A stretch of 34,220 nucleotides of DNA from Acidobacteriota bacterium (lineage in GTDB: Bacteria > Acidobacteriota > Terriglobia > Acidiferrales > UBA7541), in NCBI GenBank assembly GCA_021788095.1, contig JAJYLB010000039.1, forward strand, positions 1-34,220. Direction: 5' to 3'. The notes below the pieces were generated by a model, which saw nothing but the letters and a program-made list of their open reading frames with translations, did no database searches and was not told the origin of the DNA. Position numbers and translations under genes: made by a program. How positions within the stretch are numbered: the first letter of the stretch is position 1; each line of letters starts with the position of its first letter. This document shows, one piece after another, positions 15,734-24,219 of this stretch.

Positions 15734-16603
15734 ATGAGTATTCTCCTCGATCAAACCACTCGGGTCATCGTGCAAGGCTTCACCGGCCGCGAAGGGACCT
15801 TCCACGCCCAGCAGATGATCGAATACGGCACCCGGGTCGCCGGCGGAGTGACGCCCGGAAAGGGCGGCACGAAACACCTGGACCTCCCCGTTTTCAACAC
15901 CGTGGCCGAGGCCGTGCGGGCAACGGGCGCGACCGCAAGCATCATCTTCGTGCCCCCGCCCTACGCCGCCGATGCCGTGCTCGAAGCCGCCGACGCGGCT
16001 CTGCCCTTGATCGTCTGCATCACGGAAGGAATTCCTACGCTCGATATGGTGCGCGCCAGCGCACTGCTCCGCGAGAGCAAGTCGCGGCTGATCGGGCCGA
16101 ACTGTCCGGGCATCATTTCGCCAGGGAAGAGCAAGATGGGCATCATGCCCGGCCATATCCACCGGCCCGGCCACGTGGGCGTGGTGAGCCGGAGCGGCAC
16201 CCTGACCTACGAGGCCGTCCATCAATTGACCGCGCTCGGGATCGGCCAATCGACTTGCATCGGGATCGGCGGCGACCCGATTATCGGCACGGACTTCGTC
16301 GACGCCATTCACCTCTTTAACGACGATCCCGACACCCGCGCCATCCTCATGATCGGCGAGATTGGCGGCAATGCGGAACAACTGGCGGCGGAGTTCGTCC
16401 GCGCGCACGTGCGCAAGCCGGTGGTGGGATTCATCGCCGGGCAGACGGCGCCTCCGGGCCGCCGCATGGGCCACGCCGGGGCGATCATTACCGGAGGCCA
16501 GGGCACGGCCAAAGACAAATACGCCGCGATGGAAGCCGCCGGCATCCGCACCGTGCAAAGTCCCGGGGAGATCGGGCGCACGGTAGCCGCGGCGCTAGGG
16601 TAG
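15734..16603 (+). CDS. sucD: Succinyl-CoA synthetase, alpha subunit
   Basis: The 289-residue CoA-binding and phospho-histidine subunit, partner of Suc[24 protein letters not shown] near 12-34 is the CoA-binding Rossmann entry. VGGTPGKGG-like [18 protein letters not shown] follows at 37, then [22 protein letters not shown] at 119. The phosphorylated His247 lies in [17 protein letters not shown]. Length is exactly that of E. coli SucD. It begins 30 bases after sucC, and the spacer contains three 'aggaagca' microrepeats in place of one clean ribosome binding site. Confidence 0.95.
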   Translation: MSILLDQTTRVIVQGFTGREGTFHAQQMIEYGTRVAGGVTPGKGGTKHLDLPVFNTVAEAVRATGATASIIFVPPPYAADAVLEAADAALPLIVCITEGIPTLDMVRASALLRESKSRLIGPNCPGIISPGKSKMGIMPGHIHRPGHVGVVSRSGTLTYEAVHQLTALGIGQSTCIGIGGDPIIGTDFVDAIHLFNDDPDTRAILMIGEIGGNAEQLAAEFVRAHVRKPVVGFIAGQTAPPGRRMGHAGAIITGGQGTAKDKYAAMEAAGIRTVQSPGEIGRTVAAALG

Positions 16604-16626
16604 AAGAGGCATGGAAGGAGTAACGC

Positions 16627-17046
16627 GTGGCTGAAGAACGAACGCTTGCCATCATCAAGCCCGACGCCGTGAGCCGAGGGCTCGCCGGTGAGATTCTTTC
16701 GCGCATTCACAAGGCCGGATTCGCCATTGTCGCCATCGAGTCGCGCCGCCTCTCGCGCGAGGAGGCGGAAGGCTTTTACGCGGTCCACCGCGGCCGGCCG
16801 TTTTTCCCGGATCTCACGGCATTCATGAGTTCGGGGAAAGTGGTGATTCTGGCGCTCGAGGCGCCCGGCGCGATCGCCCGCTGGCGCGAGCTGATGGGAG
16901 CCACCGATCCGGCGAAAGCGGCGCCGGGAACCCTCCGAAAGGAGTTCGGTACGAGCATCCAAAACAACTGCACGCACGGCTCGGACGCGCCCGAGACGGC
17001 GGCGTTCGAGCTAAGCTATTTCTTATCGGGCCGGCAGCTGTTATAG
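16627..17046 (+). CDS. ndk: Nucleoside diphosphate kinase
   Basis: A 139-residue enzyme that equilibrates nucleoside di- and triphosphates by phosphoryl transfer through an active-site histidine. [20 protein letters not shown] is the N-terminal signature, and His117 in [13 protein letters not shown] is the catalytic residue (usual motif NxxHGSDS). The family-typical start is a GTG at 16627 with AAGGAG about ten bases upstream. It follows sucD by 23 bases. The pairing makes sense because a GTP-forming succinyl-CoA synthetase can pass its phosphate to ADP through Ndk. Confidence 0.95.
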   Translation: MAEERTLAIIKPDAVSRGLAGEILSRIHKAGFAIVAIESRRLSREEAEGFYAVHRGRPFFPDLTAFMSSGKVVILALEAPGAIARWRELMGATDPAKAAPGTLRKEFGTSIQNNCTHGSDAPETAAFELSYFLSGRQLL

Positions 17047-17058
17047 CTTCGAGAACGC

Positions 17059-18231
17059 ATGGGGGGAAGCGTGCGAGACGTGCTGAAGGTTCCGGTTCTG
17101 CTCGCGGGCGCGATCCTCGCGCTCGGCTACGGAATGACCCGGTTGGTGAATCAGCCGGCCTTCCCCGGCCTGAACTCGCTGGCGGTACGAGCGCCGGCGT
17201 TTCCCAAGCCCGGCCTGCACGTTTCCGGCACGGTCTGGATCGATTCCCCGCCGCTCACCTGGGCCGATCTGAAAGGGAAAGTGGTCCTAGTCGACTTCTG
17301 GGAATACACCTGCATCAACTGCATCCGCACGTTTGCGTTCAACAAGCTGTGGTACGAGCGCTACCACCGCTATGGGTTCGAGATCGTCGGCGTGCACGCG
17401 CCGGAATTCGATATCGCCTTCAACGTGGATAACGTGCGGACGGCGGTGAAGCGATTTGGCCTTCCCTACCCCATCGTCGTCGACGATTGGTTCACCATTT
17501 GGAAGTCGATCCAGGTCCCTCAGGACGCTGGCTGGCCGGCACGCTTCCTCGTCGACGCGAAGGGCATAATCCGCTACCGGCGTACTGGCGAAGGCGCCGA
17601 CCGCGAATTCGAGTTGGCGATTCGAAACCTGCTCCAGCAAGCGCATCCCGGCCTGACCTTCCCCGCCAGCTACACACTTCCCTCCGCGGACTCGCCTTTC
17701 GCTCCCGGTTGCGGCGTGCCCACCGACGAGATGTACATGGGTCCGACGTATCCCGGCCGGGATGACCTCGCCAACCCGGGAGCCCAGAAGCCCGGCGAAA
17801 CCAAGGACTACAAGCTGCTCTCGAGCGTCGCCGACGGCCGCGCCATCGTCGGCGGACGCTGGCAGACCGACCCCAACGGAATGATCTACGAAGGCAAATC
17901 GCAAGAGCCCGGCCCCAAGGCCGCCCAACTCGAGATGCGCTACCACGCGCGCGAACTCTACGCGGTGATCAACGTCTCTCATGGCAAGCCTTCCCAGATC
18001 TACATCCAACAAGACGGCGAGTGGCTGACGCAGAAGAACAAGGGAGTGGACGTGAAATTCGACAGCCAAGGCCGTTCGTACCTGACGATCGCCGAGCCGC
18101 GCATGTATTACCTGATCGCCAATTCCAGCTTCGGCAGCCACCAGGTGAGCTTGTTTCCCACCGAGCCGGGATTGACCATCAATTCCTTCACCTTTGGAAA
18201 CAACTGCCAGACCGACTTCCCGCACCTGTAG
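17059..18231 (+). CDS. Membrane-anchored thioredoxin-like protein with DipZ-type C-terminal domain
   Basis: A 390-residue protein with one N-terminal membrane segment (residues 9-28) and a periplasmic thioredoxin-like domain. LKGKVVLVDFWEYTCINCIRTFAFNKLWYERY places the redox pair Cys85-Cys88 as CINC, the motif used by DipZ/TlpA-like proteins, not the CGPC of thioredoxin. The fold continues through VVDDWFTIWKSIQVPQDAGWPARFLVDAKG. The part from about 215 on (MYMGPTYPGR, LSSVADGRAIVGGRWQ, LYAVINVSHGKPSQIYIQQDGEWLT) matches the beta-rich C-terminal domain of mycobacterial-type DipZ, but the CcdA-like membrane domain is absent, so the electron donor is unknown. It begins 12 bases after ndk. Confidence 0.8.
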   Translation: MGGSVRDVLKVPVLLAGAILALGYGMTRLVNQPAFPGLNSLAVRAPAFPKPGLHVSGTVWIDSPPLTWADLKGKVVLVDFWEYTCINCIRTFAFNKLWYERYHRYGFEIVGVHAPEFDIAFNVDNVRTAVKRFGLPYPIVVDDWFTIWKSIQVPQDAGWPARFLVDAKGIIRYRRTGEGADREFELAIRNLLQQAHPGLTFPASYTLPSADSPFAPGCGVPTDEMYMGPTYPGRDDLANPGAQKPGETKDYKLLSSVADGRAIVGGRWQTDPNGMIYEGKSQEPGPKAAQLEMRYHARELYAVINVSHGKPSQIYIQQDGEWLTQKNKGVDVKFDSQGRSYLTIAEPRMYYLIANSSFGSHQVSLFPTEPGLTINSFTFGNNCQTDFPHL

Positions 18232-18275
18232 CCCGCTTTATTCATGAAGAATTCTGTCAGCATCGTAAAAAAAGA

Positions 18276-18394
18276 CTGTCATTCTGAACCCCGATGCAGT
18301 TCATCGGGGCGAAGAATCCCGACCGACTTTGGAGCGCGCGGGATCCTTCGCGGAGTTTACCCTGAGTGAAACGAACGGGCTCAGGATGACAGTG
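18276..18394. repeat. REP/MITE-like intergenic repeat, copy 2
   Basis: Occupies the 239-base gap before the DUF2905 gene. Ends ACTGTCATTCTGAAC and CTCAGGATGACAGT are imperfect inverted repeats about 90 bases apart. The interior has CCCGATGCAGTTCATCGGGG, itself a hairpin, and CGGGATCCTTCGCGGAGT. It is related in its ends to 9290-9400. It looks like a non-autonomous, palindromic element and has no coding content. Confidence 0.65.
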
Positions 18395-18470
18395 TTCAGG
18401 CGCGCCACCGAGTCTTGCGCATGAGTCTTCATGAATCAAGCGGGCTGGATGCAGTTACAATGGGCGCATC

Positions 18471-18704
18471 ATGGACCCCTTCCGCGAGGCCGGACGCTGG
18501 CTGATCATCGTGGGCGTCGTTCTGGCTGTGGTCGGGGGATGGCTGCTCGCCGGCAGGCGCTTGCCGTTGCGGCTCGGCCGGCTTCCGGGCGACGTGGTGA
18601 TTCAGGGCCGGCACACGGCCTTTTATTTCCCCATCGTCACCTGCCTCCTCTTGAGCGCCGGCCTGACGCTGATTTTCTGGCTGGTGAGCACGCTCAGGCG
18701 ATAA
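18471..18704 (+). CDS. DUF2905 family small membrane protein
   Basis: A 77-residue integral membrane protein matching the DUF2905 pattern: GRWLIIVGVVLAVVGGWLLAGRRLPLRLGRLPGDVVIQGRHTAFYFPIVTCLLLSAGLTLI. It has two transmembrane helices (about 10-27 and 50-72) around a basic loop with the family's LGRLPGDI-type motif. The function of the family is unknown; it is often found next to DNA-metabolism genes such as ruvB. Here xseA follows after about 125 bases of hairpin repeats. Confidence 0.78.
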   Translation: MDPFREAGRWLIIVGVVLAVVGGWLLAGRRLPLRLGRLPGDVVIQGRHTAFYFPIVTCLLLSAGLTLIFWLVSTLRR

Positions 18705-18742
18705 CGTCCCGAATCGGTGATTTGATGGATGATTCTTCGGGG

Positions 18743-18797
18743 GTCGGAGCTTCAGCTCCGACATCGAAACCTGTAGTATCAAGGGGCTTTAGCCCCT
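18743..18797. repeat. Pair of short hairpin repeats upstream of xseA
   Basis: GTCGGAGC (18743-18750) TTCA GCTCCGAC (18755-18762) is a perfect 8-base stem with a tetraloop. AGGGGCT (18782-18788) TT AGCCCCT (18791-18797) is a second perfect stem. The paired 'gtcggagcttcagctccgac' and 'aggggctttagcccct' units form a common intergenic repeat type in acidobacteria. They end about 30 bases before the xseA start. Confidence 0.7.
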
Positions 18798-18828
18798 GAA
18801 ACGGGCGACGCCAGGCGATCCGGCGAAT

Positions 18829-20184
18829 ATGTCGCAATTCACACTCAACCTGCAACCTAGCCGCCGCGTGTTGACGGTGAGCGAGCTGACGGGGCGAATC
18901 CGCGGCCTGCTCGAAGGCGAGTTTCCCGATCTTTGGGTGGAAGGCGAGGTCTCGAATTTCCGGCAAGCGCAATCCGGCCATCTTTACTTCACGCTGAAAG
19001 ACGAGCGGGCGCAGGTGCGCTGCGTCTGCTTCCGTAACGAAGCGCGCCTGCTGAAGTTTCGTCCCGAGGACGGGCTGCACATTACCGTTCGCGGCGCGCT
19101 CGGCGTGTACGAGACCCGGGGCGAATACCAGATCTACGTCCAGCACATCGAGCCGGTGGGATTCGGCGCGCTCCAGCTCGCTTTCGAGCAGCTCAAGCAG
19201 CGGCTCACCGCCGAGGGCCTCTTCGCCGCCGAACGCAAGAAACCTTTGCCCCTCTTGCCCCGCTGCATCGGCTTGGTCACTTCGCCTGCCGGCGCCGCGG
19301 TGCAAGACGTTCTGCGCGTGCTTCGGCGCCGGTTCCCCAACGCCCGCGTCCTGCTCTATCCCGTGCGCGTGCAAGGTGAGGGAGCCGCCGAAGAGATCGT
19401 TCAGGCAATCCAGTATCTCGGCCGGCAGCGGCTGGCCGATGTCCTGCTCGTGGTCCGCGGGGGCGGCTCGCTCGAGGACTTGTGGGCGTTCAACGAGGAG
19501 ATCGTTGCGCGCGCCATTGCCGCCTCGCCGGTTCCTGTGGTCACCGGCGTGGGCCATGAAACGGATTTTACGATCGCGGATTTCGTGGCCGATGTGCGCG
19601 CTCCCACCCCTTCCGCCGCCGCCGAGATCGTCGTCCGGTCGCGCGAAGAGTTCGATCGGCACGTCGCCGAACTCGGCCGGCGGCTCGTCGAGCGGACGCG
19701 CTACCTGCTGCTCGAGCGCCGCCACCGAGTTCACCAACTCGGCGCCCATCCCGCGTTTCGGCGGCTGCCCGACCTCGTGCGCGAACGGCGGCAGCAGGTG
19801 GACGAGCTTACCCTGGAACTGGGCGACCGGCTGCGCGCGCGGCTCAAGAGATGGGCCCAGCGCCTTGTGACCCTCCAAACGCGCCTCTCGGGTATCGACC
19901 TGAGGCTCCGCATCGCGGCGCTACGGCTGCGCCTCGGCCAGCTTGGAGAGCGGCTCCGAACCCTGGCCGAGCGGGTGTTCGTAGCGCGGCGCCACCGCCT
20001 GGACGCCCTTGCCGTGCAGCTCGACGAGCGCAATCCGCTTCGCTTGCTCGAACGCGGCTATGCCATCGCCTACGACGCTGCCGGCCGCGTCTTGCGCGAC
20101 GCCGGAACGGTGGCCCTCGGCGACGAGATCGCCGTCCAGCTCGCTCGCGGCCGCCTCGCCGCTTCCGTCACCAAGAAGGAATAA
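18829..20184 (+). CDS. xseA: Exodeoxyribonuclease VII large subunit
   Basis: The 451-residue catalytic subunit of exonuclease VII, which digests single-stranded DNA into acid-soluble oligonucleotides and acts in repair. An N-terminal OB-fold (residues 14-110: LTVSELTGRIRGLLE, LWVEGEVSNFRQAQSGHLYFTLKD) is followed by the catalytic domain: IGLVTSPAGAAVQDVL at 147, LLVVRGGGSLEDLWAFNEE at 206, and GVGHETDFTIADFVADVRAPTPSAAAE at 240-266. Residues 270-420 form the long coiled-coil arm that binds XseB. The C-terminal LLERGYAIAYDAAGRVLRDA is typical. The small subunit gene xseB, often adjacent, is not found in the following region. Confidence 0.94.
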   Translation: MSQFTLNLQPSRRVLTVSELTGRIRGLLEGEFPDLWVEGEVSNFRQAQSGHLYFTLKDERAQVRCVCFRNEARLLKFRPEDGLHITVRGALGVYETRGEYQIYVQHIEPVGFGALQLAFEQLKQRLTAEGLFAAERKKPLPLLPRCIGLVTSPAGAAVQDVLRVLRRRFPNARVLLYPVRVQGEGAAEEIVQAIQYLGRQRLADVLLVVRGGGSLEDLWAFNEEIVARAIAASPVPVVTGVGHETDFTIADFVADVRAPTPSAAAEIVVRSREEFDRHVAELGRRLVERTRYLLLERRHRVHQLGAHPAFRRLPDLVRERRQQVDELTLELGDRLRARLKRWAQRLVTLQTRLSGIDLRLRIAALRLRLGQLGERLRTLAERVFVARRHRLDALAVQLDERNPLRLLERGYAIAYDAAGRVLRDAGTVALGDEIAVQLARGRLAASVTKKE

Positions 20185-20308
20185 TTCAAGTTCAGGTGGC
20201 TTCAAACGGCGCTTGCCATTGCTCTAAGGCCGGGTGTACGTTGTCGGCCAGGCCCAGCCCAGACACGTGGCGAATGGGCGCAACGATCACGAGCGGAGGT
20301 GTTTCCCC

Positions 20309-21580
20309 ATGCTCTCCTCCCTTCTCCTCACCCTGGCTTTCCTCTTGCACGGCTCGCCCGCGAAGCCGCCGGCCAATGCCCTGGCCTACCTCACGAGCAT
20401 CGCCCAGCGATATGCCGACGCCAAGTCGTACTACATCGCGGCAACCTCTGGGCAGTCCAGCCACAACGCATTCCAGCGCAATTGGCAGAAAAGTCTCATG
20501 ACGGCGATTGTCGCGCCCGGAGGCCGTTACCACTACGAAGGGCGGACGGGCGCGGGCTCGGCCGTTGCCGTATCCGATGGCACGGAGCAGTGGGATTACC
20601 GCCCCCAGGAGCACGAATATGCGGAGAAGCCCGTTTCCCCCGGCGAAGCGGCGGGGATGCAGCCAATCGCGTACGCGGAGATGGGCGTCATGCAAGCCAA
20701 CAACTTGGTACGGGAAATCGTAGGCCTCCCCGATTCCCTCAAGTCGGCGAGTTTTCTGCCGGACCAGAAGATCGTTATAGGCGGCCGGACGATCGATTGC
20801 CGCGTCGTTCACGTGACGAGCGCCGATTTCAAGCGTCAGGTGCCCGGAACGACAACGGACGAAACCATCTGGATCGACGAGGCGCGGAGGGTGATCGTCA
20901 AGACCGTCCGCCAAGGCAAGACTTTTGCGATGGACCCGATGTCGAACGTTCGTACTCCGATCGAATTCACCGACACCGAAATGTATACCGCTGTGCGGCT
21001 CAACGTGACGGAGCCGGCGAGCGCCTTCACTTTCACGCCCCCGCCAAAGGCCAAGCTGGTCGCGTCGCTCCAGGGGAATTCGTTCTCACTCGTCCTCAAT
21101 CACGCTCCCCTTTTCCTTGGCAGGCCCGCGCCCGATATCTTGCTGGAGCGCGGCGGCAAGAAGGTGGCGCTCGGTTCCTACCGCGGCAAACCGGTCTTTA
21201 TCGACTTTTGGGGATCCACCTGCGGGCCGTGCGTTGCGGCGATGCCTGAATTGAAAGAGCTGTACGCCGAAACTAACGACAAGGGTATGGTCTGGATTGG
21301 GATCGACGTGGGCGACAACGCATCGACGATGGACGGCTTTGTCAAGCGGGAGCGCCTGCCCTGGCCAAATTACGAAGATGCCGGCGGCAAGCTCAGCGGG
21401 GCGTTCGGGTGCGTAGGGCTTCCGCTGGGCGTCGTCATCAATTCGTCCGGCAAGATCGTCTTTTACGATCCCGGATACTCGGTCGCCATGGTTCGCGCCG
21501 CGATGGCCAGGCTCGGCCCTGAATTCAGCAGTCTGGCAAAGGAATCCGCAGGTGCGGGTACCGCCGCGCCAAGGCCCTAG
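20309..21580 (+). CDS. Secreted TlpA-like thioredoxin with N-terminal lipoprotein-carrier-like domain
   Basis: A 423-residue exported protein. The ATG at 20309 has GGAGGT eight bases upstream and starts a signal peptide (MLSSLLLTLAFLLHGSPA); the frame is open to 20234 but lacks a site there. Residues 25-245 look like a LolA/DUF2092-type beta barrel (IAQRYADAKSYYIAA, AVSDGTEQWDYRPQEHEY, WIDEARRVIVKTV, FTFTPPPKAKLV). A TlpA/AhpC-like redox domain follows at about 270-405: APDILLERGGKKVALGSYRGKPVFIDFWGSTCGPCVAAMPELKELY, with Cys305-Cys308 as CGPC, and GLPLGVVINSSGKIVFYDPGY with the cis-proline region. This two-domain arrangement occurs widely in Acidobacteria. It is likely a periplasmic thiol reductase; the client is unknown. 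Confidence 0.8.
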   Translation: MLSSLLLTLAFLLHGSPAKPPANALAYLTSIAQRYADAKSYYIAATSGQSSHNAFQRNWQKSLMTAIVAPGGRYHYEGRTGAGSAVAVSDGTEQWDYRPQEHEYAEKPVSPGEAAGMQPIAYAEMGVMQANNLVREIVGLPDSLKSASFLPDQKIVIGGRTIDCRVVHVTSADFKRQVPGTTTDETIWIDEARRVIVKTVRQGKTFAMDPMSNVRTPIEFTDTEMYTAVRLNVTEPASAFTFTPPPKAKLVASLQGNSFSLVLNHAPLFLGRPAPDILLERGGKKVALGSYRGKPVFIDFWGSTCGPCVAAMPELKELYAETNDKGMVWIGIDVGDNASTMDGFVKRERLPWPNYEDAGGKLSGAFGCVGLPLGVVINSSGKIVFYDPGYSVAMVRAAMARLGPEFSSLAKESAGAGTAAPRP

Positions 21581-21675
21581 TTCCAGCCGCAGACGCGCTC
21601 CAGCGCGAGCGGCGCGGAGGACGCGGCCCTCGGCGGCGAGGTCAAAGGGAAGGAGACGCCACGAGGGTGGAGACA

Positions 21676-21933
21676 CTAGCGATAAACTTCGCGACGGTGG
21701 CCCACTTCCAAGATGGCAACGACTCCATCTCCGTCGTGAATGTCGTACAGGACCCGGTAATTCCCAACTCGCACGCGCCAGCCGGGCCGGTGTTTGAGTT
21801 TGCTGCATCCCGGGGGGGGGCGGGGGTCGTTCGCCAAGTCGGCGATCTTCGATTTGATAGCGTCGTACGCGTGTCTTTCAAGGGCTGCCAGCTGCCGCTC
21901 TGCGCGAGGGAGGATCCGGAGGGCGTGGCTCAC
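21676..21933 (-). CDS. RelE/ParE family toxin
   Basis: An 85-residue toxin of the RelE/ParE superfamily. LRILPRAERQLAALERHAYDAIKSKIADLANDP, then KLKHRPGWRVRVGNYRVLYDIHDGDGVVAILEVGHRREVYR, fits the family throughout, including the basic strand R-V-R-V-G-N-Y-R-V-L-Y and the C-terminal VGHRREVY. RelE members cleave ribosome-bound mRNA, while ParE members poison gyrase; this sequence, with its conserved basic and final Tyr residues, is more RelE-like. Its ATG overlaps the stop of the antitoxin gene by four bases (ATGA), the standard arrangement. Confidence 0.85.
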   Translation of the reverse strand: MSHALRILPRAERQLAALERHAYDAIKSKIADLANDPRPPPGCSKLKHRPGWRVRVGNYRVLYDIHDGDGVVAILEVGHRREVYR

Positions 21934-22130
21934 TTACGACCACGTTCGATTCTTCGAACGGCTTCTTCAAACGGCGCAGGAATTTCCCCTGAGGCGTTTG
22001 CCTCGTCGTAGGCTCGAACGTCCGCAATCTCCTCCAGTTCTTGCAGGAGTTTCTCGTACTCTTCGATGCCGATAACCACGGCGATCTTCTCGCCTTCTTG
22101 ATTGGTTAGAAACTGGATTGGCTCTTTCAT
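21930..22130 (-). CDS. Antitoxin of the RelE-type pair (Phd/YefM- or RelB-like)
   Basis: A 66-residue antitoxin starting MKEPIQFLTNQEGEKIAVVIGIEEYEKLLQELEE; the frame is open to 22277, but the ATG at 22130 has GGGCGGG just upstream and begins the recognisable protein. The N-terminal VVIGIEEYEKLL pattern resembles the DNA-binding domain of Phd/YefM-like antitoxins. The acidic C-terminal region would wrap and neutralise the toxin. Its last codons overlap the toxin start, so the two are co-translated and the complex probably represses its own promoter. The pair sits between lepA and the TlpA-like gene. Confidence 0.78.
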   Translation of the reverse strand: MKEPIQFLTNQEGEKIAVVIGIEEYEKLLQELEEIADVRAYDEANASGEIPAPFEEAVRRIERGRK

Positions 22131-22219
22131 GTTCCCGCCCTTGTCACACTCCAGCAGGACGAAGCATTGGGGCCGACGGATTACAAGCGGCCCCAAGTTC
22201 TGAGGAGAGCTTACGGGGT

Positions 22220-22250
22220 CGGCGGGTCGGGTGCAAGCGCACCCTACGTC
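22220..22250. repeat. Short hairpin repeat between antitoxin and lepA
   Basis: GGGTGC (22229-22234) AAGC GCACCC (22239-22244) is a perfect 6-base stem in the context GGCGGGTCGGGTGCAAGCGC. This 'gtcgggtgcaagcgcaccct' unit is a common intergenic repeat style in acidobacteria. It lies in the 150-base gap downstream of lepA and upstream of the toxin-antitoxin pair, and could act as a weak terminator for lepA. Confidence 0.5.
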
Positions 22251-22283
22251 GACATGACACCTCGCACAAGCCCTCACGGCTCC

Positions 22284-24092
22284 TCATGACTCCTCACCGG
22301 AGCCTACGCGCAGCACGGCCAGAAAAGCTTCCTGGGGGATGTCCACGCGGCCGACGCGTTTCATGCGCTTCTTGCCCTCTTTCTGTTTTTCGAGCAGCTT
22401 GCGCTTGCGGGTGATGTCGCCGCCGTAGCATTTCGCCAAAACATTCTTGCGCATGGGCGCGATATTCTCGCGCGCGATCACCCGGCTGCCGATGGCCGCC
22501 TGAACCGGCACCTCGAACATCTGGCGCGGTATCAGTTTCCGCAGCCGCGTGACGAGTTCCCTGCCGCGCTCGAACGCCTGATCGCGATGGCATACCAGGG
22601 TGAGGGCGTCAACCGGCTCGCCGCCCACCAGGATGTCGAGCTTCACGAGGTCCGCCTCACGATAGCCCGCGAGCTGGTAGTCAAGGGAGGCGTAGCCGCG
22701 GGAAACGCTCTTCAGCCGGTCGTAAAAATCCAAAACGATTTCATTCAAGGGCAGCTCGTAGGTCAGCATGACGCGCGTGGGAGACAGGTACTCGATATTC
22801 TTCTGCACCCCGCGCTTCTCTTCCGACAGTTGGATCACGGCGCCCAGCGATTCGTCGGACGTGATGATCACCGCACGCAGCACCGGCTCCTCGATTCGCT
22901 CGATTTCCGCCGGCGGCGGGAACTTCGTGGGATTATCCACCTCGACCGTCTCCCCGCCGCGGCGACCGATCCGGTAGCGCACGCTGGGAGCGGTGGTGAT
23001 GAGGTCGAGGTTGAACTCGCGCTCGAGCCGCTCCTGCACGATGTCCATATGGAGCAGGCCGAGGAAGCCGCAACGAAAGCCGAAGCCGAGCGCGGCGGAA
23101 TTCTCCGGCTCGTAAAACAGCGCGGCATCGTTGAGCTGCAGCTTGCCGAGCGCGTCGCGCAGGTTCTCGTAGTCGCTGGCATTCACCGGAAACAGCCCGG
23201 CGAAGACCATCGGCTTGATCGGCTCGAAGCCCGGGAGCGCGGCCGCGGGACGGGCGGCGTCCACCAGCGTATCGCCCACGCGCGCGTCGGCTACCCGCTT
23301 GATGTTGGCAATCACGTAGCCCACGTCGCCGGCGCCCAGTTCTTCGAGCGCCACGGGCTTCGGCACCAGCGCTCCGATCTCTTCGACCTCCGACTCGAGT
23401 CCCGCGCCGCACAGCCGGATCTTCATCCGGGGCCGCAGCCGGCCCTGCTCGACGCGCACGAGCACGATCGCGCCGCGATAGGAATCGAACCAGGAGTCGA
23501 AAATCAGCGCGCGCAGCGGCGCGTCCGAAGACCCGCCCGGCGCGGGAATCCGCGCGATCACGGCTTCGAGCACCGCCGGCACGCCCAAGCCGGTTTTCGC
23601 GCTGATTTCCAGCGCCTCTTCCCCCGGGATCGCCAATACCGCTTCCATCTGCTGTTTCACCTGCTCGGGTTGCGACGCGGGCAAATCCACCTTGTTGATC
23701 ACCGGGACGATGGCGAGATTGTGCTGGGAGGCGAGAAAGGCGTTGGCAACCGTTTGCGCCTCGACCCCTTGGCTCGCGTCCACCACGAGCAGCGCGCCTT
23801 CGCACGCCTGGAGCGCGCGAGAGACTTCGTAGGAGAAATCGACGTGGCCGGGCGTATCGATCAGGTTGAGCCGGTACTCGTGGCCGTCGCGCGCCTGGTA
23901 GGCCAGGCGAACGGTCTTCGCTTTGATGGTGATGCCGCGCTCGCGCTCCAGGTCCATCGAGTCCAGCACCTGCGCGGTCATCTCCCGCTGGCTCAGCGTC
24001 CCCGTCAACTCCAGCAGGCGGTCGGCTAGAGTCGATTTTCCATGGTCGATGTGCGCGATGATGCAGAAATTGCGGATGAACTGCGGGTCCAT
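22284..24092 (-). CDS. lepA: Elongation factor 4 (LepA), ribosome-associated GTPase
   Basis: A translational GTPase of about 602 residues that binds the ribosome and is linked to back-translocation and 30S assembly under stress. The start at 24092 ([28 protein letters not shown]) matches the family; the frame continues upstream to ATGs at 24122 and 24164. The G1 loop AHIDHGKST, switch [14 protein letters not shown]3 [17 protein letters not shown]4 NKVDLP and G5 SAKTGLGV are all present. The LepA-specific C-terminal domain is visible ([39 protein letters not shown]). It is divergent from the thiolase gene across 127 bases. Confidence 0.95.
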   Translation of the reverse strand: MDPQFIRNFCIIAHIDHGKSTLADRLLELTGTLSQREMTAQVLDSMDLERERGITIKAKTVRLAYQARDGHEYRLNLIDTPGHVDFSYEVSRALQACEGALLVVDASQGVEAQTVANAFLASQHNLAIVPVINKVDLPASQPEQVKQQMEAVLAIPGEEALEISAKTGLGVPAVLEAVIARIPAPGGSSDAPLRALIFDSWFDSYRGAIVLVRVEQGRLRPRMKIRLCGAGLESEVEEIGALVPKPVALEELGAGDVGYVIANIKRVADARVGDTLVDAARPAAALPGFEPIKPMVFAGLFPVNASDYENLRDALGKLQLNDAALFYEPENSAALGFGFRCGFLGLLHMDIVQERLEREFNLDLITTAPSVRYRIGRRGGETVEVDNPTKFPPPAEIERIEEPVLRAVIITSDESLGAVIQLSEEKRGVQKNIEYLSPTRVMLTYELPLNEIVLDFYDRLKSVSRGYASLDYQLAGYREADLVKLDILVGGEPVDALTLVCHRDQAFERGRELVTRLRKLIPRQMFEVPVQAAIGSRVIARENIAPMRKNVLAKCYGGDITRKRKLLEKQKEGKKRMKRVGRVDIPQEAFLAVLRVGSGEES

Positions 24093-24180
24093 GATTTCCG
24101 GTGTCGAAAGCGAGTGTGCCATAAATCGCTCGGCGGGGCCACCGGCGGCGCTCACAGGAGGCAAGGAGGCAGAGAGACAG

Positions 24181-24210
24181 TTGAGGGAAACCGGTCGCCG
24201 GTATTATAGT
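24181..24210 (+). promoter_or_regulatory. Sigma70-like promoter for the thiolase gene, probably leaderless
   Basis: TTGAGG (24181-24186) and TATAGT (24205-24210) are separated by 18 bases, matching the consensus at 4 and 5 of 6 positions. The thiolase ATG is at 24220, where transcription would be expected to begin (about 24216-24218). No Shine-Dalgarno is present in the ten bases before the ATG. Confidence 0.5.
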
Positions 24211-24219
24211 TTCCTCTCG

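Noticed and set aside
14861..16558. Minus-strand frame of 565 codons opposite sucC and sucD
   Set aside because: Both plus-strand genes carry full catalytic motifs and standard lengths; the antisense frame matches nothing.
22587..24029. Long plus-strand frame (480 codons) opposite lepA
   Set aside because: Antisense to a clear LepA with all G motifs; composition is typical of a reverse-strand shadow.
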